Origin: B33-G16 sp964611035 | GTDB taxonomy: Bacteria; Desulfobacterota; DSM-4660; Desulfatiglandales; B25-G16 | Assembly (NCBI GenBank): GCA_964611035.1 | Contig: CAZSWT010000008.1 | Span: 1 to 64,000, forward strand | Reading direction: 5' to 3' | DNA: 64,000 nucleotides | In this document: positions 8,276-15,638 of the stretch, in pieces | Layout of the letters: each line of letters starts with the position of its first letter | Position numbering within the stretch: the first letter of the stretch is position 1 | The notes under the pieces: generated by a model | Seen by the model: only the letters and a program-made list of their open reading frames with translations | Told to the model about the DNA's origin: nothing | Databases searched by the model: none | Program-made: the position numbers and the translations under genes

Positions 8276-8571
8276 TGAACAAATTTAATCAAAAATCATT
8301 CAGGCCTATTGATCAGGAAGAAAAAGATTTAATGGAATCAATAGAACGTGAAGAGTGGCAACCTGTAAAAAATTTAAATCAAGAGAAAGAAAAGGCGACA
8401 GAGGCTGCACGCAATACCTTGAAAAAAGATAGGCGTATTAACCTTCGTCTTACTCAGAAAGACTATCACCAAATTCAAATCAGGGCGATCGAAGAGGGAA
8501 TTCCATATCAGACACTTATCTCCAGTATAGTACATAAATATTTAAATGGTTCTCTATCCACTCGTAAGTAG
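8275..8571 (+). CDS. CopG/BrnA-like ribbon-helix-helix antitoxin
   Basis: A 98-residue protein with a charged N-terminal arm and a C-terminal ribbon-helix-helix (RRINLRLTQKDYHQIQIRA then EGIPYQTLISSIVHKYL), typical of antitoxins that pair with BrnT-like toxins and repress their own operon. The start overlaps the toxin stop by one base and has a GGGGG ribosome-binding site, so translation is coupled and probably stronger than that of the toxin. Its TAG stop coincides with the start of the duplicated surE fragment. Confidence 0.85.
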   Translation: MNKFNQKSFRPIDQEEKDLMESIEREEWQPVKNLNQEKEKATEAARNTLKKDRRINLRLTQKDYHQIQIRAIEEGIPYQTLISSIVHKYLNGSLSTRK

Positions 8572-8738
8572 GGAATTCCTATTACTGGTTGGCCAGTGAA
8601 ACGCCTGTTGAAGAGAGTATTCCAAATACTGATTTAAAAACCTTACAAGAAAACCGGATAACCATTACCCCAATTACATTTGATCTCACAGATCTCAAAG
8701 AGGTGAAAAGGCTGGCTTCTATTGGTTTTGATCTTTAA
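8570..8738 (+). pseudogene. Duplicated 3' fragment of surE
   Basis: 168 bp nearly identical to 7190-7358. It encodes only the last 55 or so residues of SurE in frame, ending at TAA instead of TAG. There is no upstream surE sequence: the copy starts exactly at the antitoxin stop codon. It marks the right border of the inserted or duplicated segment. Confidence 0.92.
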
Positions 8739-8805
8739 GAAGACGGGAAAATCTATTTCGATCTTAGTCCATTATTTTCCAATTGTGACCGGTAAACCTG
8801 TCAAA

Positions 8806-9042
8806 CTAGTTTATATCTTTTAAAATGGAGAGGGCTTGCTCGGATAAGGCAGGCTGAGTTTCCGAAACAACAATTGCGTTCTCTTTACAAACCTCTATGC
8901 AGGTTTCGCAACCAATACATTTTTCAGCATTTATAGGAACTGCTATACCATTCTGCATCTCATATACGCCAACAGTGCATGCGTCTACACATTCTTCGCA
9001 GCCATTACATTTTTCACTATCAACAGTAGGGCTAAAAGCCAT
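8806..9042 (-). CDS. 2[4Fe-4S] ferredoxin
   Basis: A 78-residue bacterial-type ferredoxin with two CxxCxxCxxxC motifs: CNGCEECVDAC and CIGCETCIEVC, each followed by the usual small loop. The C-terminal 20 residues form a short tail (PALSEQALSILKDIN). Start chosen at the ATG with AAAGGA upstream. It is an electron carrier of low potential. Its nearest neighbour on the same strand is the MBL-fold hydrolase; partner unknown. Confidence 0.92.
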   Translation of the reverse strand: MAFSPTVDSEKCNGCEECVDACTVGVYEMQNGIAVPINAEKCIGCETCIEVCKENAIVVSETQPALSEQALSILKDIN

Positions 9043-9221
9043 TGTAAAAGTGTCCTTTCTTGAGAAAATTCCCTAATGCTGATCAAATCAGTAACCCGTT
9101 ATGAGTCTGGGGAAAGAGTATGTATACCAACGGATAGGGGAAGTCAAGTTTTTTTATAATTGATGCATTTCAGGTGTTAGGGTTCATGTGACCAGGTACC
9201 GGGAGGGCGAGCAGAGTGGTA

Positions 9222-10055
9222 CTAATCAATCTTAGTTATGGTGCCTGCATTGTTAAAGAAGAATCGGTCTCCGAACGCCTGGGCAAGCCGCATTGCGGCA
9301 TGAAGCCCAGTACAGTGCGACACGCCTATCTTCTGAATGTCTATCTCTTTTAGGGATTCAATGGTTTTCCCGATTTGATCATCGTTTTTAGGGTAAAGGT
9401 GAGTGCCTCCTATCACAGCATACACCCTCTCATCTCCTGTAAGGTTCCGGGCATGGCGGAGGGTATTGATCATCCCCCGGTGTGCGCATCCAAGAATAAC
9501 CACAAGACCCTTTACTGTTTTCACTATTAATGCAAGGTCATCGGCAAAAGGATCATGCTGTAAGGTACCCATCTGTTTTAGGTAAAAGTGTGGCTCTATT
9601 GTTTCGAAATCCGTTGTTATCGGTATCTCACCGGTGGTTAGTATGTTCTCAGAAATATGAACAGGTTCCTTTGTCAGTTTAAATGAAGCGAACTTCTCGA
9701 GCTCCTCTCTGGCAAATGGAATCCCATTATACTCCGCCTTTTCTTCGGCAGAACGTCTTTTGTACTTCAAATCCCATATACCGGGATGAGCGACTACATC
9801 CATCTCCCCTGTTCTTCTCAATACTTCACGTAATCCCCCGGTATGATCCCTGTGTGCGTGACTGAGCACAATTTTATCTATGCTATGTAAATCTATTCCG
9901 AGCTTGTCCGCATTACGCACTGCTACACTACTCGTACCTGTGTCAAACAAAACAATCTTATCACTGACCTGCACAAGGATACTCCAGCCCCATTCAGCCA
10001 GAAAACCAACCTCAGCAGCAGTATTTTCACAGAGTGTAGTTAACTTGATCTCCAT
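9222..10055 (-). CDS. MBL-fold metallohydrolase (RFA-P synthase-like group)
   Basis: A 277-residue metallo-beta-lactamase-fold protein with the metal motif SHAHRDHTGG, a second histidine in GCAHRGMINTL, GGTHLY, and a C-terminal SHCTG. This pattern belongs to the group annotated as 7,8-dihydropterin-6-methyl-4-aminobenzene ribofuranose phosphate synthase-like, whose members in bacteria have varied or unknown functions. Ribosome-binding site AAGGAGAATG. Stands alone upstream of the ferredoxin gene. Confidence 0.85.
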   Translation of the reverse strand: MEIKLTTLCENTAAEVGFLAEWGWSILVQVSDKIVLFDTGTSSVAVRNADKLGIDLHSIDKIVLSHAHRDHTGGLREVLRRTGEMDVVAHPGIWDLKYKRRSAEEKAEYNGIPFAREELEKFASFKLTKEPVHISENILTTGEIPITTDFETIEPHFYLKQMGTLQHDPFADDLALIVKTVKGLVVILGCAHRGMINTLRHARNLTGDERVYAVIGGTHLYPKNDDQIGKTIESLKEIDIQKIGVSHCTGLHAAMRLAQAFGDRFFFNNAGTITKID

Positions 10056-10500
10056 ACTGCATTCTCCTTTCCTTACTCCTTTTATATACGGTTATTTTTG
10101 GTATTACCGCTAAATCCTATAGGATGGTTAGCACATCAGGCGACTCGGTGTCAAACAAATACGGGCAAGTAATACGGTTAATCCCTGCGCCTCGTTAAAA
10201 TCTATCGGTGACGAGAAGATTTCCAGGGCTCATGAGATAAAGAGAGACCTTAAAACCCTATTCATTATTCTGCTTGAAGTACGATCTTCAGCAGAGATTC
10301 CCCAAATAAACCAAAAACCTAGTTTAACCCCACTCTACAAATTTTTGCAGTATCATGTAAAATTGTATGCAAAACAGAATCACATTAATTAAAATAAAAT
10401 AATCAATGTTACTCAATTTTTTCCTGATTTTATCCATTCATCTCAGCTAATTGATTATAACTTATTGTAATTTATAGAGAAATTTTTTTATTTTTTTTTG
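10056..10500. other. Intergenic region upstream of the GntR gene
   Basis: About 450 bp. A plus-strand frame at roughly 10132-10392 has no stop and reads protein-like (SLKSIGDEKISRAHEIKRD) but lacks a start codon and I cannot identify it. It becomes very AT-rich from about 10380 towards the promoter at 10501. No RNA gene seen. Confidence 0.3.
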
Positions 10501-10530
10501 TTGACATTTAAGAATTGTTTATTTAATAAT
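10501..10530 (+). promoter_or_regulatory. Probable promoter of the GntR gene
   Basis: TTGACA at 10501-10506 and AATAAT at 10525-10530 with an 18-bp spacer in AT-rich DNA. Transcription would start just ahead of the palindromic operator at 10543-10560. Confidence 0.6.
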
Positions 10531-10542
10531 ATAAGCCAGATA

Positions 10543-10560
10543 ATTTTTGTATACAAAAAT
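10543..10560 (+). promoter_or_regulatory. Operator of the GntR regulator (autoregulation)
   Basis: ATTTTTGTATACAAAAAT is a perfect 18-bp palindrome with the TTGTATACAA core typical of FCD-type GntR repressors. It overlaps the ATG of the regulator gene. Its position between promoter and coding sequence suggests repression of its own gene. I found no second copy in the window. Confidence 0.75.
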
Positions 10561-11245
10561 GAAAAATTTACCTATCCCTAATATCATCAAAGAGGTTAGT
10601 ATCTCAGCGAAGGAAAAGGCCTATGAATATCTGAAATCTAATATTCTTGCTGGGCGCTTCAATCCAGGAGAGAGGCTCGCTGAGGAGCATTTGGCAGAGC
10701 AGCTGGGAGTCAGCCGCACTCCTGTGAGAGAAGCTCTCCATAAGTTAGACTTAGAAGGACTGATCACACCAATTGGTAAAAGAGGATTTTGCGTTTCTTC
10801 GGAATCAAAGGATGAAATCGAAGAGCTCTTTGATATTCGAGCCAGCCTTGAGGGCTATGCCCTTAGGCTAGTCTGTAAAAATATTTCTGAGGAAGCCCTT
10901 GAACAGCTCAACGGGTTCATTGAAAGGGCTGAAGATGCATTTAAAAGAAAAAATACTGATGAGATCTTTAAATGGAATACGAAATTTCACGATACTCTTT
11001 ATGCATCGATAGGACATAAACACCGTTTCTACAGGCTGATTGAGAACATGAGAAAATACGTGTTGAGATATCGTAAGGATACCCTCCACTATCTCAATGG
11101 AGCAAAGAGAACCATCGATGGCCACCGAAAGATCATATTGGTCCTTAAAGCAAAATACCCTGATGTTTGTGAGTTGACGATGCGGCATCACATCCAAGAG
11201 GCAAAGGAGGATGCGTTACAGGCGCTAGAGCAAGAGGATTCTTGA
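10559..11245 (+). CDS. GntR-family transcriptional regulator (FCD/VanR type)
   Basis: 228 residues from the ATG at 10559. The N-terminal winged helix-turn-helix (KAYEYLKSNILAGRFNPGER, then LAEQLGVSRTPVREALHKL) is followed by an all-helical FCD ligand domain with metal-type histidines (FHDTLYASIGHKHR and a later GHRKI, RHHIQEA). A TTG at 10547 is in frame but would lie inside the operator. It sits at the left border of the amide-catabolism genes and probably controls them or itself through the palindrome at its start. Ligand unknown. Confidence 0.9.
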   Translation: MKNLPIPNIIKEVSISAKEKAYEYLKSNILAGRFNPGERLAEEHLAEQLGVSRTPVREALHKLDLEGLITPIGKRGFCVSSESKDEIEELFDIRASLEGYALRLVCKNISEEALEQLNGFIERAEDAFKRKNTDEIFKWNTKFHDTLYASIGHKHRFYRLIENMRKYVLRYRKDTLHYLNGAKRTIDGHRKIILVLKAKYPDVCELTMRHHIQEAKEDALQALEQEDS

Positions 11246-11578
11246 TTTTGGTGAAGTGTTGCAGGGTAGCGAGAATAAAGCTAAAGGGATTCGGCGGATT
11301 TTAGTATGAGTGAAGGAACTTTGGTAGATTAGTTCGAGAATGCCAAATGAGATGAGAAAATTCCTGCCTGTATGAATAATGGCTTCAAAACGTTGAAGGA
11401 TTACAGAGTGATTCGTAAACTTAAAAAAGATCTGTAGCGAATATATAAGAGAAAGGGAAATACCTTAAATTATATCGGGGGAAAATTCCTGAGAGCTTTT
11501 TCAAACGGCATATTTACTGTTAGGCGGAGTATTGGCTATGTCAGTACAGTTCTATTAAAATTTTGAAAGGAGGAATCG
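11246..11578. other. Intergenic leader of the Fe-S gene pair
   Basis: About 330 bp with frequent stops in all frames. It ends in a strong ribosome-binding site, AAAGGAGG, seven bases before the ATG at 11579. No clear promoter, hairpin or known RNA motif. Possibly decayed DNA. Confidence 0.35.
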
Positions 11579-12307
11579 ATGATAACAATAGATATAGAGA
11601 AGTGTACCGGTTGTGAGATGTGTTTACCTTATTGCACAGTAGGATGTATTTCTATTAGCGAGGGTGTCGCCAATATTAATCAGGATGATTGTGTAGAGTG
11701 TGGTGTCTGTATTCGTTCTGGCTGTTGTCCTGTAGATGCAATTATTGAAAAGGGGAAGAGTCCATGGCCCCGCTCTATTCGCGCAATTTTGTCAAATCCT
11801 CTAACTGAGAGTGAAGACACACGAGTTCCTGGACGAGGCACTGAGGAAGTAAAAACCAATGATATCTCAGGTCGAGCCAAACCTGGATTTGTTGGCTTTG
11901 CTGTTGAAATGGGACGCCCAGGCGTCAGCACTTCTATGCGTGATGTGGAGAAAATGACTATGGCTCTTGCTCCCCTAGGTGTGGATTTCGAACCTGAAAA
12001 TCCTGTAACTTTCTGGATTACCAATAAGGAAACAGGAAAGTTAAGAGATGATATACTTAATGAGAAATCTCTCTCAGCTATTATAGAATTCGGAATGCCT
12101 CTTGATAAATTGCGGCCAGTTATAGAGGTAATTCGTAAGATGGAAAAAGAAGTGGATACAGTTTTTACTTGTTGTGCTGCTTCCAAGGTATTACCAGATG
12201 GTTCAATTCCTGCGGAAAAGATGCTTAAAGATATGGGCGTTGAAGTCCGGCCCAATTGTAAGATAAATGTTGGGCTGGGGAAACCCCGATTCAATTTTAC
12301 ATACTAA
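11579..12307 (+). CDS. Ferredoxin-domain protein with unassigned C-terminal domain
   Basis: 242 residues. Residues 1-60 hold two Fe-S motifs, CTGCEMCLPYC and CVECGVCIRSGCCP, so two [4Fe-4S] clusters are likely. The remaining 180 residues match no family I can name: they include KPGFVGFAVEMGRPGVSTSM, a CC pair in VFTCCAASKVLPDGSIP, and end GLGKPRFNFTY. The gene is followed after 17 bp by another cysteine-rich gene with its own ribosome-binding site (AAGGAGG), so the two probably act together as a redox or Fe-S-dependent enzyme. The context (amidases, amide importer) suggests catabolism, but the function is unknown. Confidence 0.75.
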   Translation: MITIDIEKCTGCEMCLPYCTVGCISISEGVANINQDDCVECGVCIRSGCCPVDAIIEKGKSPWPRSIRAILSNPLTESEDTRVPGRGTEEVKTNDISGRAKPGFVGFAVEMGRPGVSTSMRDVEKMTMALAPLGVDFEPENPVTFWITNKETGKLRDDILNEKSLSAIIEFGMPLDKLRPVIEVIRKMEKEVDTVFTCCAASKVLPDGSIPAEKMLKDMGVEVRPNCKINVGLGKPRFNFTY

Positions 12308-12324
12308 ATTAAGGAGGTATTATC

Positions 12325-12957
12325 ATGACACATACTCTTCATCGACAAGGAACAGTGGAAAGCCTCAGCTATGATTACCCAATGGTCTCAGTAGCTTGTC
12401 ATGCAGTAGCCGAATCACTTGAGGGAGCTGGACCTAAGATTGCAAAATTCCTAGAGATCTCTAAAAAAAATGGCGCTGTTAACGTTGGTGATATGAAACA
12501 GGGGAGCATATACTTCGATAATCTTGATATTAAAAAAATCTGTGACAACGTATCGGATACTACAATAGCCGAATGTGTTTTTGATAACTTGGAAGGAGTA
12601 AAGAAAACTCTTTTAGAGCTCAAGGAGCTAGATATGGGTATACCCATAGTAGTGAGTGGCCTTCTTGAACCTGTGGGTAAGATGCTTAGGGAAATAGGGC
12701 TCGAAGTTCATACCGTCGCCCAATCTCTTGGAGTATGGGGCAAAACTGAACTCTTGCCAAATAAAGATGTCTTGGAGATTACTACTATGTGTGGACATCA
12801 CATGGTATCACCCAGATTGGTTGAAAAATTTATAGATGACATAAAGAAGGGGAAGAACACCCCCGAGAAAGCAGCGAAAATTTTGACAAAGCAGTGTTGT
12901 TGCGGAATTTTTAATGAGAAGCGTGCTGCTGATCTTTTGCAAAAAGCTTGTTCTTAA
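12325..12957 (+). CDS. Uncharacterised cysteine-rich protein, partner of the ferredoxin-domain protein
   Basis: 210 residues, no family recognised. Possible cofactor ligands are spread over the chain: SVACHAVAES near the N-terminus, TMCGHHMVSPRLVEKFID and KQCCCGIFNEKRAADLL near the C-terminus. The combination CGHHM plus CCCG looks like a metal or Fe-S site. Preceded by GGAGG and 17 bp behind the ferredoxin-domain gene, so co-transcribed. I cannot assign a reaction. Confidence 0.7.
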   Translation: MTHTLHRQGTVESLSYDYPMVSVACHAVAESLEGAGPKIAKFLEISKKNGAVNVGDMKQGSIYFDNLDIKKICDNVSDTTIAECVFDNLEGVKKTLLELKELDMGIPIVVSGLLEPVGKMLREIGLEVHTVAQSLGVWGKTELLPNKDVLEITTMCGHHMVSPRLVEKFIDDIKKGKNTPEKAAKILTKQCCCGIFNEKRAADLLQKACS

Positions 12958-13633
12958 TTCACACTTAGCTTTACGGTGTGTCCACTAAATGGGGGTAAGT
13001 TCACCTAACCATTTGTGAAATAAGCATGATACATTTCTCGTCATGATGAAGTGTAAAAGTATTACTAATTAGGCAATGGATATATTTGCTGCATTTCGTG
13101 ATTAGTTTTAATAACTTGAGAACTTTTGCGGTGTTTAGTTCTAAACTCATCAAAAAGAGAATTCATTGCTTCGTCGGGTTGGAAAGGATGCTAAAAATTA
13201 ATAATAGCCGTTTACAAAATTAGAGATTTGGGAATAACTTTTAACAAAACGTACTTTATCAATCTGGCCAATTTTGGCCGCTGTTAACGTAATAGACAAA
13301 ACCGTGATATGCGCAATGATGCAGTCATTAGCCACGGCATTGAGGCCATATACAGGTAGAGGAAACTCCCGGAGATCTTCTTGAGCTCGATGAGCTGAGT
13401 GACGAGATTGACTCTTATGATTTGCAGAGCATTATTTTACGTTCTTGCAGACAAGAGCATTGAGTAACGCCTGCCTTGAGAAAGGAGGCCTTCCCCTTAC
13501 CTTTGAAGGAAAACAGCCAGTAAGGCAGGGTTCAAATGTTTCAAACAGTAGCTCATATTTTCATATTTGAATATAAAAGGGTGTCCCCTTTGAGGAATTA
13601 AGCTGAGCTAAAACAATAGAAGGAAAAGGTGCC
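12958..13633. other. Decayed intergenic region, possibly with mobile-element remnants
   Basis: Nearly 680 bp with no intact gene. At 12976-13005 the sequence GTGTCCACTAAATGGGGGTA resembles the end of an insertion sequence, but no matching end was found. Near 13460-13570 a plus-strand frame reads NACLEKGGLPLTFEGKQPVR before a stop, plausibly a gene fragment. The last 60 bp are the leader of the small GatC/AtzG-like gene. Treat as scar DNA at the border of acquired genes. Confidence 0.35.
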
Positions 13634-13843
13634 ATGAAAAAGATTTCTTCGAGCAAGCTTGCAGAGTTATGCCCCCAAATCTTCGGGGTAGACTTCGAGA
13701 GTGACAGGTTGGATGAACTTGTCTCTGAATTGACGGGAATACTCGATGAGATCACAAAACTTCGCAAACTCGATTTATCCGATGTTCCCCCTGTTGTGGT
13801 CTTCGATGCTAAGGCGACTTATAGGGAGGGCCAGAATGACTAA
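13634..13843 (+). CDS. GatC/AtzG-like small subunit
   Basis: 69 residues. The C-terminal part (ELTGILDEITKLRKLDLSDVPP) has the helix-then-DL..V.P pattern of GatC and of AtzG, small proteins that wrap around and stabilise GatA-type amidases. The next gene is a GatA-type amidase whose ATG overlaps this stop by eight bases (ATGACTAA), so the pair is translationally coupled as in gatCA and atzGE. No gatB is present, which argues for a catabolic AtzG/AtzE-type complex rather than tRNA amidation. Confidence 0.7.
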   Translation: MKKISSSKLAELCPQIFGVDFESDRLDELVSELTGILDEITKLRKLDLSDVPPVVVFDAKATYREGQND

Positions 13844-15233
13844 AAAGGATATTGCATTTCTGCCGATAGAAATCTTGGCCACGAAAATTCAATCTCGAGA
13901 GCTGTCACCTGTCAAGCTCACCGAACGCATGCTTAACTGCATCAGGAAATATGACGAGAGTATTAAAGCCTTTCTGTTCGTCGTTGAGTCGGCCAGAGAG
14001 GCGGCGGAGCAGGCTGAAAAGGAAATCAGGGATGGGCACTACCGCGGTCCGCTCCACGGCATCCCAATCGCCTTAAAGGACAATTACCTGACGAAGGGCA
14101 TTCCTACTACCGCCGGGACCAAAGCACCGGGAATCTTGTTTCCCAATGTCGACGCAACTACAGTCCGTCGTCTCAGGCAAGCCGGGGCAATACTCATAGG
14201 CAAGACCAATATGCATGAGTTCGCCTGGGGTAACGTCACACCGCCAACTCGGAATCCATGGGATGTGAATCGCGTTCCGGGTGGCTCAAGTGGGGGCTCT
14301 GGGGCTGCAGTCGCCGCCTCGCTATGTGTGGCTGCGCTCGGATCTGATACAGGTGGCTCCGTGCGAATTCCTGCGAGCTTGTGTGGGATAGTCGGGCTGA
14401 AAGCAACCTATGGACGAGTAAGCAAGAATGGTATCGTCACGCACAGTTGGTCCCTGGATCATGCCGGGACTCTCACGAAGACGGTCAAGGATGCAGCCCT
14501 GCTCTTGAACGTTTTAGCTGGATACGATCCGGAAGATCCATCTAGCAGCTCTGCGCCGGTTCCCGACTATACGAGGTCGCTCGGCGAGTCCATTCATGAC
14601 CTGAAAATCGGTGTATGTCGTAATCATTTCTTCGATCGCAATGATGAAGACGTCCATTGGGCCGTAGAGAGTGCGGTGGACGAACTTTCTAAAGCTTCAG
14701 CAGGAATACTCGAGTTCAACTTGCCGATTTTACGATATGGCCTCGGAGCAATATTCGCGATCGAATTGGCGTCCTCATCATGTTATCATGAGAAGAAACT
14801 TGAAAAGGGTCTTCAGCAGTATTTCCAGCCCGATGTGAGGACCATGGTAGAGCTTGGCAAATTTGTTGCTGCCACGGACTATCTTAAAGCAGAGCAATTC
14901 AGGCGAGTATTGATATCGGATCTACGCAAAGTGTTCAAGTCGGTCGACGTAATCGTCACGCCATCAACGCCAATCACTGCATGGAAATTGGATCAATCTG
15001 CTGTAACCATTGGTGGCGAAGAAGAGAGTGTGCTTGCCGCCTCTTGGCGTCTCACATATCCATTTAATCTTGCTGGTCTGCCAGCAATTTCCATACCCTG
15101 TGGCTTCGACTCACACAAACTGCCGATCGGATTACAAATTGCAGGGAAACCGTTTGCCGAAGAGACGGTGTTACGGGTCGCTCATGCCTATGAATCCCGA
15201 CATGATTGGAAGAATCGGGTACCTGCTCTATGA
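13836..15233 (+). CDS. GatA/AtzE-like amidase
   Basis: 465 residues from the ATG at 13836, which has AGGGAGGG ahead of it and overlaps the small upstream gene; an earlier in-frame ATG at 13746 lies inside that gene and is not used. Amidase-signature family: catalytic Lys in IPIALKDNYL, glycine/serine-rich VPGGSSGGSGAAVAASL with the cis-serine, and the nucleophile Ser in GSDTGGSVRIPASLCG. Closest in layout to AtzE (1-carboxybiuret hydrolase) or other catabolic amidases. With the adjacent amide-type importer, hydrolysis of an imported small amide or ureide is the likely role. Confidence 0.88.
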   Translation: MTKKDIAFLPIEILATKIQSRELSPVKLTERMLNCIRKYDESIKAFLFVVESAREAAEQAEKEIRDGHYRGPLHGIPIALKDNYLTKGIPTTAGTKAPGILFPNVDATTVRRLRQAGAILIGKTNMHEFAWGNVTPPTRNPWDVNRVPGGSSGGSGAAVAASLCVAALGSDTGGSVRIPASLCGIVGLKATYGRVSKNGIVTHSWSLDHAGTLTKTVKDAALLLNVLAGYDPEDPSSSSAPVPDYTRSLGESIHDLKIGVCRNHFFDRNDEDVHWAVESAVDELSKASAGILEFNLPILRYGLGAIFAIELASSSCYHEKKLEKGLQQYFQPDVRTMVELGKFVAATDYLKAEQFRRVLISDLRKVFKSVDVIVTPSTPITAWKLDQSAVTIGGEEESVLAASWRLTYPFNLAGLPAISIPCGFDSHKLPIGLQIAGKPFAEETVLRVAHAYESRHDWKNRVPAL

Positions 15234-15638
15234 CTGTGCGTTGGCAAGGTTTGACAGGGCAAAACTAAAGGTCGCCGAAGCGGCGGAGTGGCAATGCACT
15301 TTATCGTGGAACCAATAACGCGTGTGGGGTTGCTGTTTTTTAGAAACAGTTAATATTATGCAACTTTTGTCTATCAAAAATCAGATCTTGGGTGCATAGA
15401 CCTTATTACAAGCGCACGAAAGGAGGTGATTTTTATAACTAAACACCGAGCTAGACAAAGACTTCGAGGGTACAGTCATAGATGGCTCGGAGAGCGGGTT
15501 TGACTCGGTGTATGGCAGGGACAGGGAGCAAGAAGTATATATATTATGCTAATTAAATCGCTACACTATCCGGGTTATGGTAGCCTGGTGTCTTGCTCCT
15601 CTCAGCGGTTAACCTTAAGTAAAGAAAGGAGATTCGTC
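15234..15638. other. Intergenic region before the amide importer
   Basis: About 400 bp. It contains a good ribosome-binding site AAAGGAGGTG near 15420, followed only by a 25-codon frame (GTG at 15427) ending at TGA, whose reality is doubtful. The true leader of the binding-protein gene ends with GAAAGGAGAT before 15639. No clear promoter. Confidence 0.3.

Noticed and set aside
11680..12294. 204-codon open frame on the minus strand
   Set aside because: Antisense to the ferredoxin-domain gene, serine-rich composition and no motifs.
12976..13005. End of an insertion sequence
   Set aside because: The motif looks like an IS terminus but no partner end, target duplication or transposase frame could be found.
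13634..15233. GatCA of the tRNA-dependent amidotransferase
   Set aside because: No gatB follows, and an amide importer and regulator flank the pair; a catabolic AtzG/AtzE-like complex fits better.
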